This document shows, piece by piece, positions 25,077 through 35,230 of a stretch of 64,000 nt of DNA. The stretch is from the NCBI RefSeq assembly GCF_016495405.1, contig NZ_CP044522.1:3395638-3459637 (forward strand). The letters run 5' to 3'. Below the pieces are notes generated by a model, which made no database searches, was not told the DNA's origin, and worked only from the letters and a program-made list of their open reading frames with translations. The stretch comes from Cobetia sp. cqz5-12 (GTDB lineage: Bacteria > Pseudomonadota > Gammaproteobacteria > Pseudomonadales > Halomonadaceae). Made by a program: the position numbers and the translations under genes. Numbering within the stretch: the stretch's first letter is position 1; each line of letters opens with the position of its first letter.

Positions 25077-26864
25077 TCAGGTCGCGGCGACGGTCTCGAC
25101 CTGCTGTGCGCCCTTCTTGATCAGCGCATAACCGATACCCGTCACCAGGGTGCCGGCGACGATGGCGCCCAGGTACATCAGCGGCACGTTGATGGCATTG
25201 GGGATCAGCAGCACGAACAGACCACCGTGCGGCGCCAGCAGCTTGGCGCCCACCAGCATCGACAGGGCACCGGTGACGGCACCGCCGACCATGCAGACCG
25301 GAATCACGCGCAGCGGGTCCTTGGCGGCGAACGGAATCGCGCCCTCGGAGATGAAGCACAGGCCGAGAATGAAGCTGGCCTTGCCCGCCTCACGCTCCGG
25401 CTCGGCGAACTTGGAACGCGCGATGAAACTGGCCAGCCCCATGCCCAGCGCCGGCACCATGCCGGCCGCCATGATGGCCGCCATCGGCGCGTAGGTCTCA
25501 CTGGCCAGCAGGCCGACACCGAAGGCGTAGGCGGCCTTGTTGACCGGGCCACCGAGGTCGAAGCACATCATCGCGCCGAGCAGAATGCCCAGCAGCACGG
25601 CATTGGCCGAGCCCATGGACTCGAGGAACTCGGTCAGCGCCGTCATCAGCCCCGCCACCGGCGTGCCGACCACATAGATCATCACCAGCCCGGTGACCAT
25701 GCTCGCCACCAGCGGGATGATCAGGATCGGCTTGAGCGATTCGATCGACTGCGGCAGCTTGACGAAACGGCTCAGCCCCAGCGCGCTGTAGCCCGCCAGG
25801 AAGCCGGCGATGATGCCGCCGAGGAAGCCGGCATCCAGGGTGGCGGCCAGCCAGCCACCGATCATGCCCGGCGTGATGCCCGGACGATCGGCGATGGAGT
25901 AGGCGATATAGCCCGCCAGTACCGGAATCATCAGCTTGAAGGCCGAACCGCCGCCGATCTGCATCAGCGCCGCCGCCAGCGTGCCCTCCTCCTCGAAGGC
26001 CTTGATGCCGAACACGAAGGACAGCGCGATCATCAGGCCACCTGCCACCACCATCGGCAACATGAAAGACACACCTGTCAGCAGGTGCTTGTAGGGACCG
26101 CGCTTCTCGCCCTTCTGCTGGCCGCCCTGACCGCCCGCGGCCGTGGCGGATTCCACCTCGGCACCTTCCAGCGCCTGCTCGATGGTGTCGCGCGGCTTCT
26201 TGAGCGCGGTGCCGGTGGAGGTGCGCCAGACGCGCTTGCCGGCGAAGCGGGTCGGGTCGACCTCGATGTCACAGGCCAGGATCACGACCTCGGCCGCGGC
26301 GATCTCGGCCTCGGTCAGCGCATCCTGCGCGCCCACCGAGCCCTGGGTCTCGACACGGGTCGGGTAGCCCAGCGCTCGCCCTGCCTCGCTCAGGGCCTCG
26401 GCGGCCATGAAGGTATGCGCCACCCCGGTCGGGCAGGCGGTGACCGCGACGATGGACGGCGTGTGCGCCACGTCTCCACCAGCTGCGCTTGCTGCACCGC
26501 TGACCGTCGTGCTGACAGTCGCAGCAACGTCGGCGATGTCCTTGGCTTCCAGCACGCGGGCGCGAGCCTCGGCATTGGCCAGGAAGGCGGCGGGGTCCGG
26601 CAGCGCCTCTTCGATGGGCGCGACATGCACGCGCTTGCCGACGAAACGCTCGAGACCGGCGCTGGTCATCGGCGACGCCGCGACGATCACCAGCTCGGCG
26701 GCGGCGAGCTGGGCATCGCTCAGCACGAGTTCACGCTCGAATTGCGAGCGCATGTCGATGAGGGGCTCCCAGTCGCGACGACGGGCGGCCTGCTCCAGGC
26801 GGCGTGCCGCCAGGAAGCTGGTCGCCATGCCGCTCGGGCAGGCGGTAACGATGATGACATTCAT
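25077..26864 (-). CDS. fruA: Fructose PTS permease EIIB'BC
   Basis: A 595-residue membrane component. Two EIIB-type domains come first: the B' domain with Cys9 in VTACPSGMATS and the catalytic B domain with Cys144 in VTACPTGVAHT. An Ala/Gly linker leads to EIIC (about 250-590) with many hydrophobic segments and the motifs FDLGGPVNKAAYAFG and FISEGAIPFAA. It imports fructose and phosphorylates it to fructose-1-phosphate. The start overlaps the fruK stop by four bases. It is the last gene of fruB-fruK-fruA. Confidence 0.95.
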   Translation of the reverse strand: MNVIIVTACPSGMATSFLAARRLEQAARRRDWEPLIDMRSQFERELVLSDAQLAAAELVIVAASPMTSAGLERFVGKRVHVAPIEEALPDPAAFLANAEARARVLEAKDIADVAATVSTTVSGAASAAGGDVAHTPSIVAVTACPTGVAHTFMAAEALSEAGRALGYPTRVETQGSVGAQDALTEAEIAAAEVVILACDIEVDPTRFAGKRVWRTSTGTALKKPRDTIEQALEGAEVESATAAGGQGGQQKGEKRGPYKHLLTGVSFMLPMVVAGGLMIALSFVFGIKAFEEEGTLAAALMQIGGGSAFKLMIPVLAGYIAYSIADRPGITPGMIGGWLAATLDAGFLGGIIAGFLAGYSALGLSRFVKLPQSIESLKPILIIPLVASMVTGLVMIYVVGTPVAGLMTALTEFLESMGSANAVLLGILLGAMMCFDLGGPVNKAAYAFGVGLLASETYAPMAAIMAAGMVPALGMGLASFIARSKFAEPEREAGKASFILGLCFISEGAIPFAAKDPLRVIPVCMVGGAVTGALSMLVGAKLLAPHGGLFVLLIPNAINVPLMYLGAIVAGTLVTGIGYALIKKGAQQVETVAAT

Positions 26865-27904
26865 GGGCGTGGCTCTCCGGCTGTCGCGACCTCGGCACTG
26901 GCCAATGTCTCGATGCTGGTGTGTTGTTGGAGTGTTTCAAGCTCCGGGGCGGCGGGATTGCCCGGCCCCGGGTGGGTCACGGCCTCGGCGGAAAGCGCCG
27001 TGGCATGACGCAGAATCCGTTCACGCATGGCCGCCGTGGGTGTCGGATGGCAGAGCACCCCATGCAGCATGGCGGCCAGCAGGGTATCACCGGCACACAC
27101 GGTACTGACCACTCGCATGCGCGGCGGGCGTGCCCGCAGTGTCTCGGCGCCGGGGCTTGCCCACAGCACGCCTTCCGGACCGGCAGAGATCAGCGCCTGC
27201 TCTATGCCGTGCGCGACCAGACTCGCCAGCGCGCGCTGACGGGCAGCGTCGGTCTCCAGTGGCTCGCCCGCCCACAGCGCCAGTTCCTGCTCGTTGGGCT
27301 TCACGCCGCTGGGCGGCACCGCCAGACCGGCTTCCAGCGCCGTGCCGCTGGTGTCCAGCCAGCAGGCAATGCGGCGTGTACGCACCCGCTGCACCAGGCT
27401 CGCCAGCTGCTCGCTGCTGACGCCCGGCGGCAGGCTACCGGCGATGACGACGGCACAGCGCTCTGGGCTACCCTCGGCGTGCTGGTGATCGATCCAGTCA
27501 TCGATGCGTGCCTCGAGCCGCGTGAAGGCGGCCTCATCGACCTGCATGCCCGCGCCGTTGATATCGGTGACGCGACCACTGGCCTCACCGAGCTTGACGT
27601 TGATGCGGGTGGCACCCGCGACGCGCTCGAAGGCATCATGCAGCCCCCACTCGCTGAAGGCAGCCTCGAAGTCGGCCTGGTTGTCGGCACCCAGAAAGCC
27701 GCTCAGCGTCACCGGATGCCCCAGCGTCGCCAGCACCCGCGCGACGTTGATGCCCTTGCCCGCCGCCTCGAGATGGTGGCTGCGCGCCCGGTTGACCTTG
27801 CCCGGCACCAGGCTGTCGAGACCGATGGTCATGTCCAGCGCCGGGTTGAGCGTCACGCACAATACCGGGCAGTCGGCGGCCTGACGCCTCGTGTTGTCAC
27901 TCAT
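26861..27904 (-). CDS. fruK: 1-phosphofructokinase
   Basis: A PfkB-family kinase of 347 residues: N-terminal NPALDMTI, the GKGINVARVLATLG ribokinase-type block, and the C-terminal catalytic loop VCAGDTLLA. It converts fructose-1-phosphate to fructose-1,6-bisphosphate. A GTG at 27907 overlaps the fruB stop (GTGA) and is followed at once by an ATG at 27904. The GGGAG box is five bases from the GTG and eight from the ATG, so I favour the ATG. It lies between fruB and fruA in a coupled operon. Confidence 0.95.
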   Translation of the reverse strand: MSDNTRRQAADCPVLCVTLNPALDMTIGLDSLVPGKVNRARSHHLEAAGKGINVARVLATLGHPVTLSGFLGADNQADFEAAFSEWGLHDAFERVAGATRINVKLGEASGRVTDINGAGMQVDEAAFTRLEARIDDWIDHQHAEGSPERCAVVIAGSLPPGVSSEQLASLVQRVRTRRIACWLDTSGTALEAGLAVPPSGVKPNEQELALWAGEPLETDAARQRALASLVAHGIEQALISAGPEGVLWASPGAETLRARPPRMRVVSTVCAGDTLLAAMLHGVLCHPTPTAAMRERILRHATALSAEAVTHPGPGNPAAPELETLQQHTSIETLASAEVATAGEPRP

Positions 27905-30900
27905 CACACTGACTCCCGCGGGCTGTGTCCATCACTGTGCGCATTACTGTCCGCATCACTGGCCGCAGCGCCTGACGTGACCTCGGCAGCGGAAGGCCCG
28001 CCCTGCTCGAGCAGCGCTTCCAGAGCACTGCGCACGTCTTCCGAGGTCGGCTGGGCCAACGCGACCCGCGCCTGCTCACGCGCCGTGGCCAGGTCCAGCT
28101 CACGCACCCGCGCCTTGACCAGCGGAATCTGGCGACTGGACACCGACAGCTCATCCACGCCCAGCCCGACCAGCACGCCGACGGCCTGGTCATCACTGGC
28201 CAGTTCACCACAGACGCCGACCCAGGCACCGTGGGCGTGGGCGGCACTGACGGTCATCTCGATCAGGCGCAACACCGCCGGATGCAGGCCATCGGCCTGT
28301 GCCGAAAGCGTCGCATGACCACGGTCGATCGCCAGGGTGTACTGGGTCAGGTCATTGGTGCCCACCGAGAAGAAGTCGACTTCCGGCGCGATGCTGGCCG
28401 CCGTCAATGCCGCCGAAGGGATCTCGATCATCACGCCGACCTGCACGTCGCGCACCGGCGGCTGACCATGTTCAGCCGCGTAGGCGGCGTCCAGCTCGGC
28501 ACGCACGCGATCGACGATGGCACGCGCGCCACGCAGTTCGGCCAGGTCCTTGACCATCGGGAACATCAGGCGAATCGGCCGTGCACCGGCGGCCGTCAGC
28601 AGCGCGCGCACCTGTGTCTCGAGCACTTCCGGACGCGTCAGCGCCAGACGGATGCCGCGCAGGCCCAGGAAAGGATTGTCCTCACGGGGCAGCGGCCAGT
28701 ACGGCAGCGGCTTGTCGCCGCCGACATCCAGCGTGCGTGCCACCAGCGGTCGACCTTCGAGGGCATCCAGTGCCTCACCGTACTGGGCGGTCTGGGTGGC
28801 GAGATCCGGCGCCTGCGGGTGCGCCATGAACACGAATTCGGTGCGCAGCAGACCGACACCCTCGGCACCGCGCTCGACGGCATCACCGGCGTGGGCGGTG
28901 TTGCCCAGATTGGCGACCACCTCGACATGATGGCCATCCAGGGTCGTGGCGGGCGCCATGCGCGACTCCCAGGCAGCGGCCTGGCGCTGCTCATGCCCGG
29001 CGATCGCCTCCTCGGCGCGCGCACGGCGACTGGCAGAGGGCATCACGCTGACGCGGCCTCGTTCACCATCGACGATCAGTTCGCTGCCATCGGCGATCGC
29101 CAGCACGCTCGGGCCAGCCCCGACCACCGCCGGGATGCCCAGCGAGCGCGCCAGAATCGCGCTGTGCGAGGTCGCCCCGCCCAGCGCCGTGACCAGGCCA
29201 CGCACGCGAGTGGTATCCAGGCGTGCCACATCCGACGGGCCGATGTCCTCGGTCACCAGCACATGTGGTGTCTCGGGGGCGCTGGGCAGCGGCGTATCGG
29301 TCAGCACGCCGAGCACACGCCGGCCGACATCGCGCAGGTCGGCGGCGCGTTCGGCCAACAGGCGATCGGCGAGGTTCTCCTGAGCGCTGGCGGCACTGTC
29401 GATGGCCGACCACCAGGCCGCTTCGGCGCTGTGGCCTTCATCGAGGCTCTCGCGCGCCGCGGCAAACAGCTCCGGATCGCCGAGCATCTCCTCGTGCATC
29501 GAGAGAATCTCGGCCATCTCGGCGCCTTCAGCGCGATTGACCAGCGCCAGCAACTGCTCGCGGGCGGTCTGGATACTGATCACCAGGCGCTCGGCCTCAC
29601 GATCGGCGCCGGCATCGCTGCGCGTCTCATAGACGAAGCGCGGCAGGCGCATCACCCAACACGGCGCGATGGCCATGCCTGGTGAGGCGGCCACCGCGGG
29701 CACCACGCTATCGGCGGCAGGAGCGGCCTGCTGAGGGTCACTGGCGGCTTGCTGCTCGCTGGCCTCCAGCGGCGTGGCGGCGTCCGCACGCCAATCGGCC
29801 AGCGGCTCCACCGCTTCCCCGAGACCGGCCTGCACCGCACTCACCATCATGCCCAGCGCTGCCTGGTTGGCCGCCGAGTCATCGCCGGAGGCACTGAAGA
29901 TCAGCGTCTGGCCGCGGCGTGCCCCCAGCCCCAGCACCTTGGTCAGACTGGCAGCACTGATCACACCGCTGTCATCGCCTTCCAGTCGCAGCGCCGGAAT
30001 GACGCCATGCCGCTCTCCGGCTTCGCGCGCCGCCTGCACCAGCTGCTTGGCCGGACGCGCATGCAGGCCGTGGGCGTTGAGCAACACGACCTGGGCAAGC
30101 TGCGCCGTGGCGGATTCCCCCGACAGCCGCGCCAGCAAGGCACTGGCCGACAGGCCCGGCAGGCTTTCCCCCGCGCCCTCTTCCAGCAGCGTCAGCAGGC
30201 TTTCCAGCAACGGCTGATGCTGGCCCTCCCGGGCATCGACTGCCAGACAGGCCAGCGCAGTGATGCGTCCGTGGCGCGTCTCCAGTGCCTTCTCCGGCGT
30301 GACGATGGCCAGCGCCGAGCGGGAGACATCCTGCTGCGATTGCGCCAGCCACACGCCCTGCCCCAATGCCACCGGTTGGGCGGCGAGCATGGCCGAGATG
30401 AAACCATCGCTGACACAGCCGGCCTGGCGCAGGCGCGCGGCCCCCGCCAGCACCAGCTCATCACGATCGCGCGCGGGGAAGCCGCACAGCAGCGTCTCGG
30501 CATCCAGCCGCGGCGGTACCACCTCGCGGCCCAGCTCGCTCAGCACTTCCTCGGCGGTAGTCGCAGAGGCCAGGCGCTCACTGACGCCGTCGCGATCGAG
30601 CACACGCGTCAGCGCGCGCAGGATGTCGAGATGCTCATCGGACTGTGCCGCGATGGTCACCAGCAGGAAGACGCGATTGCCATCGTGCCACTCCACGCCC
30701 TGCGGAAACTGCAGGACACGCACCCCGGTGGCCAGCACGGCCTCGCGGCTATCCGGCGTGCCGTGGGGAATCGCGATTCCCTGCCCCAGGTAGGTGGAAG
30801 ACTGGGCTTCGCGCGCCAGCAGGCCCTCACGGTAGTCGGGCGTGGCGCGCCCACCGGCGACCAGAGCATCGGCGGCCTGTTGCAAGGCATCGCGCCAGTC

Positions 30901-30948
30901 GCTGGCATGGGCGGCGAGAAGGATATCCTCGCGATCAAGACTGAGCAT
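27904..30948 (-). CDS. fruB: Fructose PTS multiphosphoryl transfer protein (EIIA-HPr-EI fusion)
   Basis: A 1014-residue fusion. EIIA-Fru is about residues 1-145 (His62 in IPHGTPD). A middle region of about 150-280 resembles a degenerate EIIA-like spacer. HPr is about 285-375 (His296 in GLHARPAKQ). Enzyme I is about 415-985 (His595 in GGATSHSAIL, C-terminal PEP-binding TIM barrel). It carries phosphate from PEP all the way to FruA, so the fructose route needs no separate EI or HPr. Fusions of this order are known in Pseudomonas and Halomonas. The start has AAGGAG. An Ala/Ser/Asp-rich tail of about 30 residues ends the protein. Confidence 0.95.
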   Translation of the reverse strand: MLSLDREDILLAAHASDWRDALQQAADALVAGGRATPDYREGLLAREAQSSTYLGQGIAIPHGTPDSREAVLATGVRVLQFPQGVEWHDGNRVFLLVTIAAQSDEHLDILRALTRVLDRDGVSERLASATTAEEVLSELGREVVPPRLDAETLLCGFPARDRDELVLAGAARLRQAGCVSDGFISAMLAAQPVALGQGVWLAQSQQDVSRSALAIVTPEKALETRHGRITALACLAVDAREGQHQPLLESLLTLLEEGAGESLPGLSASALLARLSGESATAQLAQVVLLNAHGLHARPAKQLVQAAREAGERHGVIPALRLEGDDSGVISAASLTKVLGLGARRGQTLIFSASGDDSAANQAALGMMVSAVQAGLGEAVEPLADWRADAATPLEASEQQAASDPQQAAPAADSVVPAVAASPGMAIAPCWVMRLPRFVYETRSDAGADREAERLVISIQTAREQLLALVNRAEGAEMAEILSMHEEMLGDPELFAAARESLDEGHSAEAAWWSAIDSAASAQENLADRLLAERAADLRDVGRRVLGVLTDTPLPSAPETPHVLVTEDIGPSDVARLDTTRVRGLVTALGGATSHSAILARSLGIPAVVGAGPSVLAIADGSELIVDGERGRVSVMPSASRRARAEEAIAGHEQRQAAAWESRMAPATTLDGHHVEVVANLGNTAHAGDAVERGAEGVGLLRTEFVFMAHPQAPDLATQTAQYGEALDALEGRPLVARTLDVGGDKPLPYWPLPREDNPFLGLRGIRLALTRPEVLETQVRALLTAAGARPIRLMFPMVKDLAELRGARAIVDRVRAELDAAYAAEHGQPPVRDVQVGVMIEIPSAALTAASIAPEVDFFSVGTNDLTQYTLAIDRGHATLSAQADGLHPAVLRLIEMTVSAAHAHGAWVGVCGELASDDQAVGVLVGLGVDELSVSSRQIPLVKARVRELDLATAREQARVALAQPTSEDVRSALEALLEQGGPSAAEVTSGAAASDADSNAHSDGHSPRESV

Positions 30949-31333
30949 GGCTGGCTCCTTGAGGCTCCCTTCTGATGAGGAGCCTGGATGTTGGCGGTGC
31001 GCTGCAAGCGTGTCTTTCAGCTGCGCGACACGTCACTTGGCGAGTTCCGACAGGGTAGCGGCGTCATGGCGTGATGACGAGCGTGCTGAATCGTGTCACC
31101 TCAATGGGACTCATGCTGGCCGTTTTCTTGCGCCCGATCAAGCGAACACAAACCGAAAACGTGCTTCTGGTGACTAGACATTGGGCGTAGAGCCGCCTGT
31201 GGCGCGGGCTCGAGAGGCGTCGAGCGAGGCATGCCCGGCGCAGAGAGGATTTGCACCCGAGCCCACAAGTGCGCATCATTCCTCGCACATGGAGCACGCA
31301 GATCCCGTTCCCCTTTCCAGCAAGGACAGTGGC
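30949..31333. promoter_or_regulatory. Divergent fruB-cra control region with Cra-type operator
   Basis: These 385 bases contain GCTGAATCGTGTCA (31085-31098), one base from the E. coli Cra site pattern GCTGAATCGTTTCA. It lies about 140 bases upstream of fruB. The divergent cra gene suggests control by Cra with relief by fructose-1-phosphate, as known in other gammaproteobacteria. A second, poorer GAAAACG-type half-site occurs near 31157. Frames opening here upstream of cra lack ribosome sites. Confidence 0.6.
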
Positions 31334-32341
31334 ATGACCCTGGCAGAAATCGCGCGTCTTGCAGGCGTTTCACGCACCACCGCCAGTTATGTGGTCAATG
31401 GGCAGGCACAGGCACGACGTATCAGCCCCCAGACGGTCGAGCGCGTCATGGCGGTGGTACAACGTCATCACTATCGGATCGATGCCCAGGCAGCCGCGCT
31501 GCGGCGTGGCGAAAGCCGCACACTGGGCTTCATGCTGCCGGACCTGGAGAACGCCAGTTATGCCCGCCTGGCCAAGTTGCTGGAGCGCGGGGCGCGTGAG
31601 CGTGACTATCAGCTGTTCATCGTCTGCTCCGACGATGAGCCGGAAACCGAGCGCGAGCTGGCGCGCATGCTCAAGGCGCGGCGGGTCGATGCGCTGATCA
31701 CCGCCAGCTGCCTGTCTCCCGATGACCCCTTCTACCGCGAACTGGCGCTGGATGGCTTCCCGGTCATCGGTGTCGATCGCGCACTGGATACCCGCCACTT
31801 CGCCAGCGTGGTCAGCAACAACGAAGATGCCGCCCGCCAGCTGACCGAGGCCGTGCTGGAACACGCGCCGCAACGACTGCTGTGGCTGGATGCCTTGCCG
31901 GAGATCGATATCACGCAGGCGCGGGCCAGCGGCATGCAGGCGGCGCTGGCGCACTATCAGCAGCGCACCGGCAGCAGCGAGCTTGAGGCCACCATCCTGC
32001 ATGCCGCACGTTACGAGCGCGAGGCTGGTGCAGCGGCGCTGACCGAGCACCTCCGCCATTCACCGCTGCCGGACGCCATCGTCACCGCCTCCTATACCCT
32101 GATGGATGGTGTGCTCGATGTGCTGTTCGCCGAGGGGCCGCCGGCCAATCCGCCCAAGGCGATGGCCAGCTTCGGCGACGACCGCCTGCTCGACTTCCTG
32201 CCGCTGCCGATCCATTCACTTCCCCAGCGCCACCAGCAGATCGCCGATGCGACGCTGACGCTGGCACTGCAGGGCATTCAGGGCAAGACCACGCCCGGCG
32301 TGACATTGGTGGAACGCGAACTGCGCCGCCGTCAGCACTGA
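31334..32341 (+). CDS. cra: LacI-family catabolite repressor/activator Cra (FruR)
   Basis: A 335-residue regulator starting right at the DNA-binding domain, as FruR does: TLAEIARLAGVSRTTASYVV is nearly the E. coli Cra helix-turn-helix. The effector domain shows LPDLENASYARLAKLLERGA and GFPVIGVDRALD, again Cra-like. The ATG at 31334 follows AAGGA by seven bases; an earlier Met at 31289 lacks a ribosome site and would add residues absent in Cra. It is divergent from fruB and probably represses it. Its stop codon lies in a duplicated 12-bp unit. Confidence 0.92.
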   Translation: MTLAEIARLAGVSRTTASYVVNGQAQARRISPQTVERVMAVVQRHHYRIDAQAAALRRGESRTLGFMLPDLENASYARLAKLLERGARERDYQLFIVCSDDEPETERELARMLKARRVDALITASCLSPDDPFYRELALDGFPVIGVDRALDTRHFASVVSNNEDAARQLTEAVLEHAPQRLLWLDALPEIDITQARASGMQAALAHYQQRTGSSELEATILHAARYEREAGAAALTEHLRHSPLPDAIVTASYTLMDGVLDVLFAEGPPANPPKAMASFGDDRLLDFLPLPIHSLPQRHQQIADATLTLALQGIQGKTTPGVTLVERELRRRQH

Positions 32342-32362
32342 GGTGATGTCTGAGGTGATGTG
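32339..32362 (+). repeat. 12-bp tandem duplication starting at the cra stop codon
   Basis: TGAGGTGATGTC (32339-32350) is followed directly by TGAGGTGATGTG. The first three bases of copy one are the cra stop. Confidence 0.85.
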
Positions 32363-32414
32363 TCTGGCCGAAGGCGGCTTGGCTGCTGCCAAATTGTGCT
32401 GGCGCCAGGCTCTT

Positions 32415-32446
32415 CCAGACTGAGCTAGCGCCAGACTGAGCTAGCG
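32415..32446. repeat. Perfect 16-bp tandem duplication at the hybrid-kinase stop
   Basis: CCAGACTGAGCTAGCG occurs at 32415-32430 and 32431-32446. The kinase stop (TAG on the minus strand, 32441-32443) lies in the second copy. Confidence 0.92.
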
Positions 32447-35197
32447 GCAGGCCTGACCGGCATCATGGGCGATGCGGTGATCGCGAATCTCGGCCAGCAG
32501 CGCCGCCACTGCGGCCTCGATGCGGGTGCGCGGCGTGTCGGATGCCAGCAGCAGCTCCAGCTGCAGGGCGGCGTCACGCAGCAGGTCATGATCTAGGGTG
32601 GCGGCGCTGCCCTTGAGCAGGTGGGCTTCATGCTGCAGCTGCTTCAGGTCCATATGATCCACCGCCCGCGACAGGCGCTGGGACTGCTGCTCGAGCTGCT
32701 TCTCGAAGGCCGCCTCGAGGGCCGCGATGCTGTCGGCATCCAGTTCATCCCGCAGCGCAGGCGTCGCGGCCTGAGAAAGCTCCGCCGCTGACCCGCCAGA
32801 TGTCCATGACTCCCCTGTATTCATGCTCATGTGCCCCTCTTTTTCCCCTTCCCGTTTACTCTCGCCTTCGCTTTCGCCTTTGCCCTCAGGCTCACACCGC
32901 TTGATGGGGCCAGCCGCCGACGGCTCACTGAACCTGTCTGCCTCATTCTCAGCTTGAGCCTCGGCCTCAGTGGCACGCGCCTGGGCCTCATGGATCATGC
33001 GACGCCGCGCAGCGGGGGAGTCGAGTGATGCCACCAGTGACGCCGCACGCGCGAGTGCCTCATCGGTTTCCGGCGGTGCCTCGAAGTGGGGCGGTCGCTC
33101 AGTGGTAGGGGAATAGCTGATCGGGTCGAAGGGCTGGGTGCTGGCGAGGGCATTGACGCGCCATTCGCCGAGGTCCTGGCTACCCGACTGCCAGCGCGCC
33201 AGCATGCTGGCGAGCTGCTGACGCCGGATGGGCTTGGACAGGAAGTCGTTCATGCCCGCCGAGAGGCAGCGCGCACGCTCCCCCGCCGCCACGTTGGCCG
33301 TCATCGCGACGATAAGGCTCGGCGCACGCCTGTCACTGTGCTCCATGGCGCGCCAGCGACGCGCCACCGCAAATCCATCCAGCCCCGGCATGCGCAGGTC
33401 GAGCAGCACCAGCACCGTATCGCGCTGGCGCGCATACCACGCCAGCGCCGCCTCGCCACTGTCGACCGTCGTCACCGTGTAGCCCAGGCCACTGAGCATG
33501 GAGTGGGCCACTTCGCGATTGATGTGATTGTCGTCGACCACCAGAACATGCTCGCCACGGCTGAGCGGCAGAGGCGCGGACGTGAAGGCCGGTCGCTTGA
33601 GCGCCGCGGCGCGTGGCAGCGGCAGCTCGAACCAGAAGCAGGCGCCCTTGCCCGGGCGTTGCTTGATACCCAGTCGTCCGCCCATCAGCTCGACCAGCCG
33701 CCGCGAGATCGAAAGCCCGAGCCCGGTACCGCCAAAGCGGCGCGCGGTGGAGGCATCGCCCTGGGTGAAGGGCTCGAACAGCTGGGCGGCCTGCTCTTCA
33801 CTGACCCCGATACCGGTGTCATCGACCTCGAAGCGAACGCGCCCCGCCGGCAGTGCCTCGACCAGCAGACACACACGCCCCTGCTCGGTGAACTTGAAGG
33901 CATTGGAGAGCAGATTGAGCAGCACCTGACGCAGACGCACCGAATCGCCCATGACCTGCTCGGGCAGCTGGGCGGAGCGGCGGTCATCGAAGACGATGCG
34001 CGTGCTGTCCATCTGCGGCAGCAGCAGGTCGATCACGCCATCGATGGCCGTGTGCAGTTCGAAGGGACGCCGCTCGACGCTGAGCTTGCCGGCCTCGATC
34101 TTGGAGAAGTCGAGGACATCATCCACCAGCCCCATCAACACTTCGCCGCTGTCGCGCAGGCTGCTGGCATAGCGGTGCGCACTGCTCTGCAACGGTTCAG
34201 CCAGCAACAGCTCGCTCATGCCGATCACGCCATTGAGCGGAGTGCGAATCTCGTGGCTCATGGTGGCCAGAAACTCGGACTTGGCGCGACTGGCCTGTTC
34301 GGCACGCGCCGCCTCGTGCTTGAGGGCCGACGACATCGTCAACATCTGCTGACGGGCCTGTTCACGCCCGCGGGCCTGCAGCCAGACCTGACGGCAGACC
34401 ATCAAGGTGGCCAGCAGCATCAGCGCCAGCAACAGCAACATCAGCTGCACCAGGCTGTCGCGGCTCTGACGCTCGTGGGCCAGCTCCTCGGCCAGACGTG
34501 CACGTACCCGCAACAACAGCGTCTGGGTGGTATCGGCCAACGCATCGCTCAGCTGCTGGAACTCCGCAGCCTCGTGACCCTCGGGCCCCGGCACCCGGGA
34601 GCGCTGTGCGGCGTCATTGTCTGCGGAAGCGTCGCCAGCCTGGGCGCCCTGCACCGGGCCCGTGCCCTCGAACACCGGGCCATGCCGCCACGTTTCCAGC
34701 CGCAGATCGAGATACTCGATCTGGCTCATCAACTCATCGGCCAGCAGCGGCACAGCCGGCAGGGTCATCAGGTGGCGCTGGAAATCCCCCCGCCGGAAGA
34801 TATAGGTGCGGCTGTAGAGCAGCTCGTAATTCTGCAGTACCTCATTCCAGATACTGGCACGGTCATCTGGCCCGGCGACGCGAAAGCGCGCTATCGAGGA
34901 GGAAAGGCTGACCGCCTCGCGATCCAGCTTGTAGATCGACCAGACGGCGTCGTCGCGGGTGCGGTCTTCCAGACTGATCTGGTTGTGCAGGATGGTGCCG
35001 CCGATGCCGATGGAAGCCAGCAGACACAGGATGCTGATCGCCATGCCCAGCCACAGCGGCCAGCGTGCGGGGGAAGTGTCGGTTCCGGCCACGCCCGACG
35101 CGGCAATGCCCTGATCAGCAAAGCACTGATCAGCAGCGGTGCCTGACAACGGGGTTCTTTCATCCGGCGACTGATTCACTGCATGACTCCATGTCAT
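32441..35197 (-). CDS. Hybrid sensor histidine kinase (HK-REC-HPt)
   Basis: A 918-residue phosphorelay protein. TM1 is about 47-70, an extracytoplasmic sensor region about 71-247, TM2 about 249-273. HisKA has His315 in [10 protein letters not shown], and the ATPase domain has [17 protein letters not shown] and [10 protein letters not shown]. The receiver has Asp600 in VLLDLRMPG, and a C-terminal HPt has His859 in [10 protein letters not shown] low-complexity Glu/Gly/Ser/Lys linker separates REC and HPt. The layout matches BarA/TorS-type kinases. No cognate DNA-binding regulator is adjacent. It is the second gene of an operon, 33 bases after a periplasmic molybdopterin-binding-fold protein, which may be its sensing partner. 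Confidence 0.88.
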   Translation of the reverse strand: MTWSHAVNQSPDERTPLSGTAADQCFADQGIAASGVAGTDTSPARWPLWLGMAISILCLLASIGIGGTILHNQISLEDRTRDDAVWSIYKLDREAVSLSSSIARFRVAGPDDRASIWNEVLQNYELLYSRTYIFRRGDFQRHLMTLPAVPLLADELMSQIEYLDLRLETWRHGPVFEGTGPVQGAQAGDASADNDAAQRSRVPGPEGHEAAEFQQLSDALADTTQTLLLRVRARLAEELAHERQSRDSLVQLMLLLLALMLLATLMVCRQVWLQARGREQARQQMLTMSSALKHEAARAEQASRAKSEFLATMSHEIRTPLNGVIGMSELLLAEPLQSSAHRYASSLRDSGEVLMGLVDDVLDFSKIEAGKLSVERRPFELHTAIDGVIDLLLPQMDSTRIVFDDRRSAQLPEQVMGDSVRLRQVLLNLLSNAFKFTEQGRVCLLVEALPAGRVRFEVDDTGIGVSEEQAAQLFEPFTQGDASTARRFGGTGLGLSISRRLVELMGGRLGIKQRPGKGACFWFELPLPRAAALKRPAFTSAPLPLSRGEHVLVVDDNHINREVAHSMLSGLGYTVTTVDSGEAALAWYARQRDTVLVLLDLRMPGLDGFAVARRWRAMEHSDRRAPSLIVAMTANVAAGERARCLSAGMNDFLSKPIRRQQLASMLARWQSGSQDLGEWRVNALASTQPFDPISYSPTTERPPHFEAPPETDEALARAASLVASLDSPAARRRMIHEAQARATEAEAQAENEADRFSEPSAAGPIKRCEPEGKGESEGESKREGEKEGHMSMNTGESWTSGGSAAELSQAATPALRDELDADSIAALEAAFEKQLEQQSQRLSRAVDHMDLKQLQHEAHLLKGSAATLDHDLLRDAALQLELLLASDTPRTRIEAAVAALLAEIRDHRIAHDAGQACR

Positions 35198-35230
35198 CTT
35201 GCGCCTGAGGGATTAGACGCCAGCCCTCGC

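Noticed and set aside
24987..27008. Plus-strand open frame of 673 codons opposite fruA
   Set aside because: Antisense to FruA and begins inside the shared terminator.
33086..35146. Plus-strand open frame of 686 codons opposite the hybrid kinase
   Set aside because: Antisense to a protein with all kinase, receiver and HPt motifs in place.
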